A DNA stretch of 64,000 nucleotides from Nonlabens tegetincola (GTDB taxonomy: Bacteria; Bacteroidota; Bacteroidia; Flavobacteriales; Flavobacteriaceae), in assembly GCF_002954355.1 (NCBI RefSeq), contig NZ_MQVV01000017.1, positions 186,001 through 250,000 on the forward strand, given 5' to 3'. The notes under the pieces were generated by a model. It saw only the letters and a list, made by a program, of their open reading frames with translations, had not been told where the DNA came from and made no database searches. Below, in pieces: positions 9,384-18,098 of the stretch (within the stretch, counting starts at the first letter, position 1; each line of letters opens with the position of its first letter). The position numbers were made by a program, and so were the translations under genes.

Positions 9384-10619
9384 TTATTTGAGTTGGTCTG
9401 TAGTTGTATGATATTCATAAACCTCTAAATCAAAGAATTTTACCGACGCAAGAACGTGATCAAAAATATCTCCCATTATATATTCATAATTGACCCATCG
9501 TTGATCTTTACTGAAACAATATATTTCTAATGGTATTCCATGTGGTGTTTGTTCTAATTGTCTGACCATATAAGTCATGTCTTTATGAATCGCCGAGTGG
9601 TTTTCAATATAAGTTTGTAGGTACTTTCTAAATACACCAAAATTGGTCATGTTACGGCCGTTAATTAATGCCTCTTTATTGATTTGATTTTGTTCATTGT
9701 GTGTATTAATGATTTCGTCCCTTTGTTCCAGATAATCCGTAATTAACTGAATATCCTTTAATTTTTGAATTTCTATAGGAGTTAAAAACTTAATTGTTGA
9801 CGCTTTAATAATTACAGATCGCTTAATCCTTCTTCCTCCAGATGCTGTCATTCCTCTCCAGTTTTTAAATGAATCTGAAATCAAGGCATAGGTAGGAATA
9901 GTGGTAATAGTTTTATCCCAATTTTGAACTTTTACTGTAGCTAGGGTAATTTCTATTACATCACCATCTGCACCGTATTTTTCAAAGGTTATCCAATCGC
10001 CTATACGCACCATGTCGTTCACAGTAACTTGAATACTGGCAACAAATCCTAAAATACTATCTCTAAATACCAAAATTATAATTGCCGATGCCGCACCTAG
10101 TCCGGTTATGAACTTCCAAAAAGAAACTCCCGTTATTGTTGCAAAAATGGAGAAAATCGCAAGCAACCAGGCCACGATCATAAAAACCTGTATGTAGCTA
10201 TAGATAGGCTTATTTTTATAACGATCAATAGTTTTAAGGTAATTCCTTATGGATAACAAAAAGCTTTTAATGATGTATAGACTAAGTAAGATACCTAGTA
10301 TTCTAATTGATTTTTCAGCTAGATTGGACACATAGTCAAAATCTGTAAAAATATAAGGGACAGCTTCATAAACTAGAAGTAACGGCACTATATGAGCTGC
10401 ATAGGTAGGTAACTTGTTATCGATTAAAATATCATCAAAGTTTGTTTTAGTCCTAGTAGCAACTACATTGGATATTCTCCTAAAAATTAAGGTAAATATG
10501 AAGTCAAGTATTAAGGCTACAACAAGTAACAGAAGCAGAAGTGCCAGCATATTTAAATAACTCGCAACTTGAGGTGTAAATCCACTTTCAATAAGAAAAT
10601 CATAGATAATGTGCTTCAT
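9384..10619 (-). CDS. MscS-family mechanosensitive ion channel
   Basis: 411-residue inner-membrane protein with about five N-terminal membrane helices and the conserved MscS pore/beta region: FITGLGAASAIIILVFRDSILGFVASIQV followed by DMVRIGDWITFEKYGADGDVIEITL and VQNWDKTITTIPTYALI. The length and soluble C-terminal extension resemble the YbdG-type subgroup. It opens in response to membrane tension under osmotic shock. It is unrelated to sugar synthesis yet lies between neuA and neuB, with its own -7 box (10641-10648) and gaps of 115 bp upstream and 80 bp downstream, so it breaks the otherwise overlapping gene chain. Confidence 0.9.
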   Translation of the reverse strand: MKHIIYDFLIESGFTPQVASYLNMLALLLLLLVVALILDFIFTLIFRRISNVVATRTKTNFDDILIDNKLPTYAAHIVPLLLVYEAVPYIFTDFDYVSNLAEKSIRILGILLSLYIIKSFLLSIRNYLKTIDRYKNKPIYSYIQVFMIVAWLLAIFSIFATITGVSFWKFITGLGAASAIIILVFRDSILGFVASIQVTVNDMVRIGDWITFEKYGADGDVIEITLATVKVQNWDKTITTIPTYALISDSFKNWRGMTASGGRRIKRSVIIKASTIKFLTPIEIQKLKDIQLITDYLEQRDEIINTHNEQNQINKEALINGRNMTNFGVFRKYLQTYIENHSAIHKDMTYMVRQLEQTPHGIPLEIYCFSKDQRWVNYEYIMGDIFDHVLASVKFFDLEVYEYHTTTDQLK

Positions 10620-10640
10620 AACTTACGTTTAATAATCACA

Positions 10641-10648
10641 CAAAAATA
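10641..10648 (-). promoter_or_regulatory. Putative -7 box (TATTTTTG) for the MscS gene
   Basis: TATTTTTG on the minus strand matches the Bacteroidota TAnnTTTG -7 element, 21 bp before the MscS ATG. No TTTG-type -33 element was seen at the right spacing. Confidence 0.45.
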
Positions 10649-10734
10649 GGAGTACTACGCTAGACAGCCTTTGTATTTAGAATAACATTAAAGGTAATCT
10701 TGAGTCTGGATAAAACTGAACCTTTTTAAGTTCA

Positions 10735-11895
10735 TTAAAACCGGTTATTGTATCTCATGATGAATTCGCATACCTCACGTATAGCACCCGATGCACTATC
10801 GTTGGATAAAGTAACATCAGCGTGTGATTTGACTTCTCTAGTTGCATTGTGAGGTGTAAAAGACCATCCTGCTGCACAAATGTTTGCCAGATCATTTACA
10901 TCATCACCTACATAGGCAATATTTGAAAAAGCAATTCCTTTATCGCTGGCGATTCTAGATAAAAGACTGTATTTATCCTTGACGCCTAAATACGTATTTT
11001 CAATTTTAAGTTTTTTCATCCTACTTGCGACTATGTCTGAATCTTCTGAAGTCATCACCATGACCTCAACTTCGTTTTGTCTTAAAATTTCTAATCCCAT
11101 ACCATCTCTCATGTCAAATTTTTTCATGAGTTCTCCCTGACTATCGTAATAAACGCAGCCATCAGTAAACACGCCATCAACATCTAGTACTAGGTGTGTT
11201 ATAGGTTGGGTTTGTTTGTTTTGTTTTAGCTTTCGCGAAAGCAGTAATTCTACAACATCCCAATCGGACTTACTATCAATTTCGGTTAAAGAATCCTCGT
11301 GCATATGAACTAAACCTATTTCACCAGAAACACGATTTTTAGTCTCAAACCACTTCTCTTTTACAGTCACATATACAGCCCCATTTTCAATCAACAGCCC
11401 TTCAAAATCCTGACGTCTAGGTCTATTAAACACATCATAATTTTGAGGCTCACCATTTGAACTCCAGATAAAACGATGTGTATTCACCACTGTCATAGCG
11501 CTGTGCTTGCCGTTTTTAATTTCTTGTAAACAAGCGTTGATATCTACGGCAGTGGTAAAAGGAGATGTAGCTTGTAGCAGACATATAATATCAAAATCAG
11601 GATCTTCATCCCTAATAAAATCGATCATCGCACTTTCTGTACTGGCAGTATCCGTGGCGTTTGAGCTTAGGCGTTTGACTGCTTTTATTTTATCTGTCCA
11701 GTGGTATTCTCGTTTAACAAAGTCTAAGATATCCGAATCATCAGTATACACATAAACCTCATCTAATTGAGAAGCTATTGCAGCTCCTAAGGACCAACAG
11801 AATAATGGCCTACCTAACATTTTCTTTTTGTTTTTTCCAGGTATTCCTTTTGATCCTGCTCTTAGTGGGATAAAGCCTATGGTTTTCATTTTCAT
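10735..11895 (-). CDS. neuA: CMP-nonulosonate synthetase fused to KDO8P-type HAD phosphatase
   Basis: 386 residues with two domains. Residues 1 to ~225 are an acylneuraminate cytidylyltransferase: GFIPLRAGSKGIPGKNKK (nucleotide-binding loop), YVYTDDSDI, LLQATSPFT. Residues ~238-386 are a haloacid dehalogenase phosphatase like KDO-8-P phosphatase: LVLDVDGVFTDG (DxD), VMTSED, KDKYSLL and YVGDDVNDL. The fusion would both dephosphorylate a 9-phosphate nonulosonic acid and activate it with CTP. The same fusion is known in other bacteria and in vertebrate CMAS. A 14-bp palindrome at 11229-11242 lies exactly in the interdomain linker (LLLSRKLKQ). It begins 7 nt after the SGNH gene stop and is the last gene before the MscS interruption. 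Confidence 0.9.
   Translation of the reverse strand: MKMKTIGFIPLRAGSKGIPGKNKKKMLGRPLFCWSLGAAIASQLDEVYVYTDDSDILDFVKREYHWTDKIKAVKRLSSNATDTASTESAMIDFIRDEDPDFDIICLLQATSPFTTAVDINACLQEIKNGKHSAMTVVNTHRFIWSSNGEPQNYDVFNRPRRQDFEGLLIENGAVYVTVKEKWFETKNRVSGEIGLVHMHEDSLTEIDSKSDWDVVELLLSRKLKQNKQTQPITHLVLDVDGVFTDGCVYYDSQGELMKKFDMRDGMGLEILRQNEVEVMVMTSEDSDIVASRMKKLKIENTYLGVKDKYSLLSRIASDKGIAFSNIAYVGDDVNDLANICAAGWSFTPHNATREVKSHADVTLSNDSASGAIREVCEFIMRYNNRF
11229..11242. repeat. Dispersed palindrome GCTTTCGCGAAAGC, copy 3
   Basis: Perfect copy in the linker between the cytidylyltransferase and phosphatase domains; read as LSRKL. Confidence 0.9.
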
Positions 11896-11902
11896 TTAAG
11901 TA

Positions 11903-12808
11903 TTAATTGGTCTTTAATAAAGATTCTGCAACTTCTTGAGTAAAAATACGAGTTCCTCTATGGTTTAAATGGGATATATCATAAAAGTTCGAAGCATTCT
12001 TGTATTCAGTATTTTGAATCGAGTATTTTATAAAATTTGCATTAGAATTAAACTCTGTTTTAAACTCATTGTAAAATCTTTCGTTAAACTGATAGTAGTC
12101 TGGTGAAAAAACGAAATATAATTGAATATCATTTTTCAAACATAATTTTTGAATTTCTTTAAAGGAGTTAACCTTTGCCGAATCAATATTTTTATTTGAG
12201 TAGTTTACTGTAGTTTCAAAAGTTAGATTGTTAGAAGAGGTACTTCTATCTGGCAAAAGCTGTGAACCTCTTGAATTAAAAGGAAATTTTGATTTCTGTT
12301 TTTCTTTATTAAACACTAGTTGATTGGGATGAACTCTAAGGAAATACAAAAATGAAGATACCCATGAATGTTGATTTTTCTCAATTAATATGGAATTCAC
12401 TTCATTGTAATGAGCTAATGGGTAAAGTCTATCATAGCGCATGCCCAAAGTAGATTCTTTTAAAATTGCATAAGGATTATCAACAACCAATAAAACTTTC
12501 TCTGGCGCACTGTGATGCTCTAGGTATTTTCTGAAAATTAATTCTTGAAATCGCACATCACTACCACGATACGATAAATTATAGGTAGTTTTTTGTAAGT
12601 GTTTTTCTAATTGAAATGCATCAATATTGCTAGCTCCACGGGAAGAACCCAAGACGATAATATCATGTTGAAGCTCGCCATTCAAAAGCAACTCCAACCT
12701 ATTGTCTTCTTGAATTTTAGCATGACTAGATAAAATAAAATAAGCTGCTTTATCAAAAACAAAAAAAGCGATTAAAAATATAATACTATGTAGTAAAAAC
12801 CTCCTCAT
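11903..12808 (-). CDS. SGNH-like membrane-anchored acyltransferase partner
   Basis: 301 residues. An N-terminal anchor (LLHSIIFLIAFFVFDKAAYF) precedes IIVLGSSRGASNID (nucleophilic Ser) and a C-terminal FYDISHLNHRGT with the Asp-x-x-His pair. It is the partner of the second MBOAT gene, whose stop it overlaps as TAATG at 12808, and is probably a periplasmic O-acetylation component. Compared with the two SGNH genes at 3.8-7.0 kb it keeps an intact frame including the anchor, and it serves as the model for judging the truncated N-terminus at 4627-4671. Confidence 0.8.
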   Translation of the reverse strand: MRRFLLHSIIFLIAFFVFDKAAYFILSSHAKIQEDNRLELLLNGELQHDIIVLGSSRGASNIDAFQLEKHLQKTTYNLSYRGSDVRFQELIFRKYLEHHSAPEKVLLVVDNPYAILKESTLGMRYDRLYPLAHYNEVNSILIEKNQHSWVSSFLYFLRVHPNQLVFNKEKQKSKFPFNSRGSQLLPDRSTSSNNLTFETTVNYSNKNIDSAKVNSFKEIQKLCLKNDIQLYFVFSPDYYQFNERFYNEFKTEFNSNANFIKYSIQNTEYKNASNFYDISHLNHRGTRIFTQEVAESLLKTN

Positions 12809-14246
12809 TAGAATTGAAAATATATAAATTCTTCTGGAGTACTATTACTATGAATAAGTATAAGTGCCATCAGTATAAAGTATAATGGATATTTAAACCA
12901 TTTATAAGAATTGAAAAATCTATGATTTAATACATGTTCCCGTTCACGACCTATCCATTCAAACAAAATAAAGAATAGCAAGTATAAAAACATATTAAAT
13001 GGCCTTATTTCAGGTAAAGCAATTATAGAGCTAGAGAAAATCTTAGAAATATAGGAAACAGCGTGAGATAAATTATCTGCTCTAAAAAATATCCAAGCTA
13101 CCATTGTAAGAAGGAATGTTATGAATATCTGAAAAACTTCCTTTATATGAGGAATAAATCTCCCGGATGCTACAGTATCCAGGTTACTTCTATTACGGTT
13201 GCTTAAAAGTAGTGGCAAGAACAAGATTGCATTGAAAGTTCCCCATATGACAAATGTCCAGTTTGCTCCATGCCAAAAGCCACTAACAATAAAAACAATA
13301 AAGACATTTCTCACATTGAGCCACTTACCTACTCGACTTCCTCCTAAAGGAATGTATAAATAGTCTCTGAACCATGTTGATAGAGAAATATGCCACCTAC
13401 GCCAAAATTCGGCTATATCTCTTGAAAAATAAGGGGTTGCAAAATTTTTCTTCAAATTAAATCCGAATAATTTTGCTGTGCCTATTGCGATATCTGAATA
13501 TCCTGAAAAATCCCCATAAATTTGGAATGTAAAGAAAAAGGCTCCTACTACAAGTGTACTACCCGAATATTGATCGTGATTGTTAAAAATATCATTTGCA
13601 TATCGAGCGCATTGATCTGCTATTATCACCTTTTTTGCTAGGCCCCAAAGAATTTGTTTACAACCATCTGTAGCAGTAGCGTAATTGAATCTTCGCTTTT
13701 TAAAAAACTGAGGTAGTAAATTAGTTGCTCGTTCAATAGGTCCTGCAACCAGCTGTGGAAAAAAACTTACAAACGCAAAAAAAGCTACAATGTCTTTCGT
13801 TGGGCTTAGCTTTTTCCTATATACATCTATAGTGTAACTTAATGTTTGAAAGGTATAAAAACTAATTCCTACTGGAAGGATGATATCCAATCGTGATGGG
13901 TTGATTTGAGCGCCAAATAAACTATAAGCCTGAGCAAAACTTTCAATGAAAAATTGAAATACTTGAAAAAACCAAGCAAACCTATATTCATAAGTAAACT
14001 AAGTGATAAAAGTAGTTTTCTATATTGGGGCTTAGTAACACGAGTTAAGGAAATTCCTATCCAATAATCAACTAATGAACTCCAAACAATTAACCCTAGA
14101 AAACGTATATCCCACCAGCCATAAAACAAATAACTAGCAATTAATAAAAATAGATTTTGAATCTGTAAATTTCTATTAAGTAATATCCAGTAAATCAAAA
14201 AGACTACAGGTAGAAAAACCGCAAAATCAAGTGAATTAAACAACAT
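12808..14246 (-). pseudogene. MBOAT O-acyltransferase, second copy, split by a 1-nt frameshift
   Basis: Two frames together match the intact MBOAT at 4671-6101. The 125-residue N-terminal frame (13869-14246) starts MLFNSLDFAVFLPVVF and matches through GLLGFFKYFNF, then reads an unrelated tail. The second frame (12808-13890 as an open frame) continues with FFIESFAQAYSLFGAQINPS and then DIILPVGISFYTFQTLSYT, with AEFWRRWHISLSTWF and SGFWHGANWTF (catalytic His) intact. Adding one A to the A5 run at 13949-13953 (plus strand) joins them. It starts at an ATG overlapping the GT2 stop (TAATG). It is either a true or reversible inactivation of the second acetylation module, or a sequence error. Confidence 0.85.
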
Positions 14247-15124
14247 TAGTACTGTATTCCTTGTAAATTGTTACGCCTGATAACAGTAGATCCTTTTACA
14301 GGTTTTCGGTTCTTTATGAACATTGGCACTCTACCTATCGCTTTAAAAACAGCTCGAAAATAACATTTTAAATAAGTAGCATCTTGAAAGGCATACTTTC
14401 TACCATTGTGCCAGATAACCTTAAGTATTTTTTTAATTGGCTTTGGGTAGTAGATTATGTATAAAGCAATGGTATTAATTAATTGTTTTTCAAATCTAAA
14501 ATAGTTGGCTCCTGTTTTTCTACGAGCTAGGGAATCCTTTCTGTGATTCACAGCTATATCATAAGAGTAAAGAACGTCAAATCCTCTATCTAACACCTGC
14601 AAAGCGACTGCAGTCTCTTCACCATAAATATCCATCCATTTGGGAAAACCAGCTATACTATCATATACTTCTTTCCTAATCGCAAAACCGCAACCTACAA
14701 ACTCATTAGTGTAATAATCAGCTCCTTTACGCTTTTTTGAAAGAGCATCAAGATCGTCTTTAAAAACCCCAGTAATTTCCTGAAAAGCGATGATAGCTGT
14801 TTTCTCGCTTTCGCGAAAGCGAGATATCACTTTTGATTTAAAGTCGACCTCTAAAGGATGAGCATCGTCATCCAAGCCTATTAGAATGTCATTTTGAGCC
14901 AAAGAGTAAAGCTTATTTCTAGCAGGAGAAGCTCCTAAATGAACCTTAGAAATTGTCCATTTCACCCATGGAAATCGATTTTTGAGATATTCTGTCTTAC
15001 TGCAACCATCAATAAATACAAGAACTTCGTCAAAATTAGAACGAACTAGTTCCTGAAGCTTCCCTAAGGTAATTTCCAAATCATTAGGTCTATTTCTCGT
15101 AACGATTAAATAGGAGAATGTCAT
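14246..15124 (-). CDS. GT2 family glycosyltransferase
   Basis: 292 residues with a clear GT-A domain from the N-terminus: FSYLIVTRNRPNDLEITL, EVLVFIDGCS, ASPARNKLY, the metal site LIGLDDDAHP, and a GEETAVALQVLDRGF segment on the acceptor side. No membrane helix is obvious. It starts at an ATG overlapping the GT4 stop (TAATG) and ends in a TAATG overlap with the MBOAT start. A palindrome copy at 14807-14820 codes RFRES shortly after the DDD motif. The sugar transferred cannot be told. Confidence 0.85.
   Translation of the reverse strand: MTFSYLIVTRNRPNDLEITLGKLQELVRSNFDEVLVFIDGCSKTEYLKNRFPWVKWTISKVHLGASPARNKLYSLAQNDILIGLDDDAHPLEVDFKSKVISRFRESEKTAIIAFQEITGVFKDDLDALSKKRKGADYYTNEFVGCGFAIRKEVYDSIAGFPKWMDIYGEETAVALQVLDRGFDVLYSYDIAVNHRKDSLARRKTGANYFRFEKQLINTIALYIIYYPKPIKKILKVIWHNGRKYAFQDATYLKCYFRAVFKAIGRVPMFIKNRKPVKGSTVIRRNNLQGIQY
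14807..14820. repeat. Dispersed palindrome GCTTTCGCGAAAGC, copy 4
   Basis: Perfect copy, 16 bp with flanks, in the 292-residue GT2 gene; read as RFRES. Confidence 0.9.
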
Positions 15125-16266
15125 TATTGGTTATAGATAGATGAATAAATCTCTTGAATTGATGCTCGCAATTTACCACGATTGTAGTAAGTATCAATAT
15201 AATGCGTGTTGAAGTCCCTAGCTTTTTGAATCAAATTTGTTTTTTTTAAAGCTATTTCAATTGCTTTTTTAACCTCTTCAACATTTTTAGGATCATGAAT
15301 TATAAATCCGTTTTTATTATGCTCTATAACTTCTTGAGTAGATCCACCAGGATTAGATTGAATAGGAAATGCACCCATTCCCATAGCTTCTAACAAGGAA
15401 TTAGGCATTCCATCACTTGTGCTTAAACCTATATGTAACAGTGCTCTTCCCATCTTTTTAAGCAGTTGATCATTGGGTATAAAATCTCCTCTCTTGATAA
15501 GAGTATTAGAAACGGTTTGAAATAAGGGTGATTTATCAACGTATCTCAACACTACCTCATCTGCACTGTAAATAAATATCTTATAATCAGCAATAAGCTC
15601 TTTATTCACAAGCTCTAGAGCTTGTAGAGCTACTCGAGCTTGCCCAACTCCATCGTCATATCCTTTAATCATTATTAAAGAACGCTCTTCAATAGCCAAG
15701 CTATTTTCTAAGGGTAGATTAATACCACCATTACCAGGTAAAACACCAAGAAAATTTCCAGAAAACCCTAATTCTTGAGCTAATGAGTAATCCCTTTTAC
15801 AATCGGTAATTAAAAAATCGACCCTTTTTAAAAAGGTTGTTACCTCACTTTGAGATAAACCTAAATTTTTAAAATCATAGACATCGCTACCCCAAGAACT
15901 ATAAATAACCGGAGTGTTTACTGAGTCCCATACTTTTTGAAAAGGAACACCTGAAAGCCTCATTTCAAAACAATGAATTAGATCTGGTTGTAACTTTGAG
16001 ATTATTGATTGAAGTTTTTCTTCTGCACTACGTTCATTGTATTTATTTAGGAAACTATATAATCGTTGAGCATGTCTCTTAAGAAACGTGCGTCCAGGAT
16101 AATCTTTTTTTAGACGCCAGCCAGTAATTTGATTTACCCAAGGAATTCTAGGGCTGTATCCAGAATCGGTTACATCCATCCAGTATACCTCAATATCGCT
16201 ATCTTCCAATTGATTGATCCATTGAAAGAAATGATGATTAGGGATAGAAAGGGTAAGTAGTTTCAT
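15124..16266 (-). CDS. GT4 family glycosyltransferase
   Basis: 380 residues, GT-B fold. The N-terminal half has DLIHCFEMRLSGVPF and VIYSSWGSDVYDF, the usual acceptor-domain pattern of GT4 enzymes. The C-terminal half has SLIMIKGYDDGVGQARVAL, a GDFIPNDQLLKKMGRALLHIGLS region and DGMPNSLLEAMGMGAFPIQS, the donor-binding motif with Asp replacing the first Glu of E-x7-E. It overlaps its neighbours by ATGA (upstream) and TAATG (downstream). It is probably one step in glycan chain assembly. Confidence 0.85.
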   Translation of the reverse strand: MKLLTLSIPNHHFFQWINQLEDSDIEVYWMDVTDSGYSPRIPWVNQITGWRLKKDYPGRTFLKRHAQRLYSFLNKYNERSAEEKLQSIISKLQPDLIHCFEMRLSGVPFQKVWDSVNTPVIYSSWGSDVYDFKNLGLSQSEVTTFLKRVDFLITDCKRDYSLAQELGFSGNFLGVLPGNGGINLPLENSLAIEERSLIMIKGYDDGVGQARVALQALELVNKELIADYKIFIYSADEVVLRYVDKSPLFQTVSNTLIKRGDFIPNDQLLKKMGRALLHIGLSTSDGMPNSLLEAMGMGAFPIQSNPGGSTQEVIEHNKNGFIIHDPKNVEEVKKAIEIALKKTNLIQKARDFNTHYIDTYYNRGKLRASIQEIYSSIYNQ

Positions 16267-17427
16267 TCTAATAACAACTTCTTATATGAATCATTAAACT
16301 TTTCAATATCAAAATTTTGACTTGCATAGCTTGCTGTTTCTTCCGAAATTTTAGATATTATTTTTTGATTTTGATACAAATAAGAGATTAAATTTACCAT
16401 TGATAAGACTATATCCTTATTTTGTTCCTCGTTTATCAAAAAACCGTTGACTTCATGGTTAATATGCTCGTGGATTCCACCCACATCTGTACAAACAGGA
16501 ATAACCCCAAAAGGCATAGATTCCATCATAACCATGGGAAAACCTTCGTACGTAGAGGTTATTATTAAAAAATCTAAGGATTTATAGATATTCTTTAGCT
16601 TTTGTTTGTCCTTAATACTTCCCAAATTTTTCACACCAGCTTTAGTAATTTCTTCATCATGCAAATTCATAGCACTACCAGCCATTACGAACTCCAAATG
16701 AGGAAAATCGATTTTAAGTTTTTTTGCAAGCTCTAGAAATAGTTCAGGTCTTTTTTCTAAGGACCATCTTCCTATAAATCCTATTCTATATTTAAGGTCA
16801 TTATCACTTAAATAATTATTATTTATTTCAACGCCATTTGGAATAACGTGAATCTTATCTTGTTGAGTGATATTTCCAGTATGAGTTTTTACAATTTCAT
16901 ACAATTGATTTCTTGTATAATTATTAATTACTATACGTTTTGAAAGTAAAGAATCAGCTTCAGCAAACATCGCTTTTCTAGTGTCGTTGGGTGCAATAGA
17001 GTGAATTAAATCTATAGCAGGTTTATTTAACAGCGGTAATATTTCGTAAAAATAATCTGTGTTACACCCCAAAACCTTAGTTATACTTTCGCTTGAATTT
17101 ATTGCTCTCGCAATAGTTTTAAATAGTTTTTTATTGAGAAAAAACTTTTTTATTAATGATGGAATTTAATTCTATTATATGAGCGTGACTAGAAAACTGT
17201 TCTTTAAAATGATTGGTTGCAGATAAATGGGTAAATATTACAGTTACCTTTTTATTGGATATAGCTTTAATAATATCAAGGTGAACCTGTTCAGCTCCAC
17301 CTAAATGATAATAAGGTAAAAAAAAGATTATATCGGAATTTACAATTTTTGGAATCTTTTTCGTTTTAAAACACAGAAATAAGAAATAACCGAACAAAAA
17401 TTTTATTCTTTTTTTTAATGAGCTCAT
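16263..17427 (-). pseudogene. GT4 family glycosyltransferase split by a 1-nt frameshift
   Basis: The N-terminal frame starts at ATG 17425-17427, overlapping the methyltransferase stop (ATGA): MSSLKKRIKFLFGYF, then SDIIFFLPYYHLGGAEQVHL (GT4 acceptor-domain glycine-rich loop), ending in a stop at 17131-17133. The C-terminal frame has CNTDYFYEILPLLNKPAIDL, RIGFIGRWSLEKRPELFLEL and YEGFPMVMMESMPFGVIPV, the E-x7-E donor site. The two frames overlap near 17139-17151, where the plus strand has A6-C-T6. Removing one A or T joins them cleanly (INKKFFLNKKLFKTIARA). This is the only expansion among the five frameshifts; the other four are contractions. In the present sequence the C-terminal part has only a TTG (17070-17072) to start from. 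Confidence 0.8.
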
Positions 17428-18098
17428 CTTACCTCTTTCTGAACTGCTTTGCAACACACCATAGTATCTTTGTTTAATAGAAAAACTTCTTCAACTTGAA
17501 GGGTAGAATATTTCTCTATTACGTTTTTAAGAGTATAAGGACTGTACCAGCAATTATGATCTGGATGTACTACTTCCTTTATTGATGTTTCTAAATAGTG
17601 GTTACGTTGCATGTGAGTTTGTGCAAAGCAATTAGGTGCTGTAATATAAAAAGTACTTGCTTGAACTTTGGATATGTTTTTTAAAAATTCTGCTACATTA
17701 TCTACATGTTCTATAGTTTCAGGAATCAGGCAAACATCATAGCTCTCTTTTACCTCTCCGATTTTGCTGAAATAAGGTTGGTTTACGTACTTTTTCAAGT
17801 TTTCAATACCATCGATATCTACATCAAAACCATGTAATTTATTTGCAACTTTTGATAATTTTATATGCAGATTGTAAGATGGTTCAAAAATGGGCCAATC
17901 TGTACAACCAAAATGAATTACATTTTTTTGATCACAAATATTTAGAAAGAAAGAAAAACGATCTTCAATTTTAGAAAAACCGACATCCTGAACCCAAAAA
18001 TTATCATGAGATAAGTATTGAGGTTTTTTAGGTGTAAACCATAAAACAATTTTTTTAAAACTATCTTCATCAAATATTATTTTAATATTTCCTATCAA
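17424..18098 (-). CDS. Class I SAM-dependent methyltransferase
   Basis: 224 residues. A Rossmann core is seen as NVIHFGCTDWPIFEPS (motif I region, with GCTD instead of the usual GxGxG), then KLHGFDVDIDGIENLKKY (motif II acid), and YDVCLIPETIEHVDNVAEFLKNI, typical of class I methyltransferases near post-I/IV. The open frame starts at TTG 18096-18098, overlapping the preceding GT2 gene by 17 bp; no ATG precedes the conserved region. It probably O-methylates a sugar or glycan terminus. Chain capping by methylation is known in ABC-exported O-antigens, but nothing here proves it. Confidence 0.7.
   Translation of the reverse strand: MIGNIKIIFDEDSFKKIVLWFTPKKPQYLSHDNFWVQDVGFSKIEDRFSFFLNICDQKNVIHFGCTDWPIFEPSYNLHIKLSKVANKLHGFDVDIDGIENLKKYVNQPYFSKIGEVKESYDVCLIPETIEHVDNVAEFLKNISKVQASTFYITAPNCFAQTHMQRNHYLETSIKEVVHPDHNCWYSPYTLKNVIEKYSTLQVEEVFLLNKDTMVCCKAVQKEVR

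Noticed and set aside
10717-10734. Small hairpin TGAAC...GTTCA downstream of neuA
   Set aside because: Only 5 bp of stem with no clear T run; not strong enough as a terminator.
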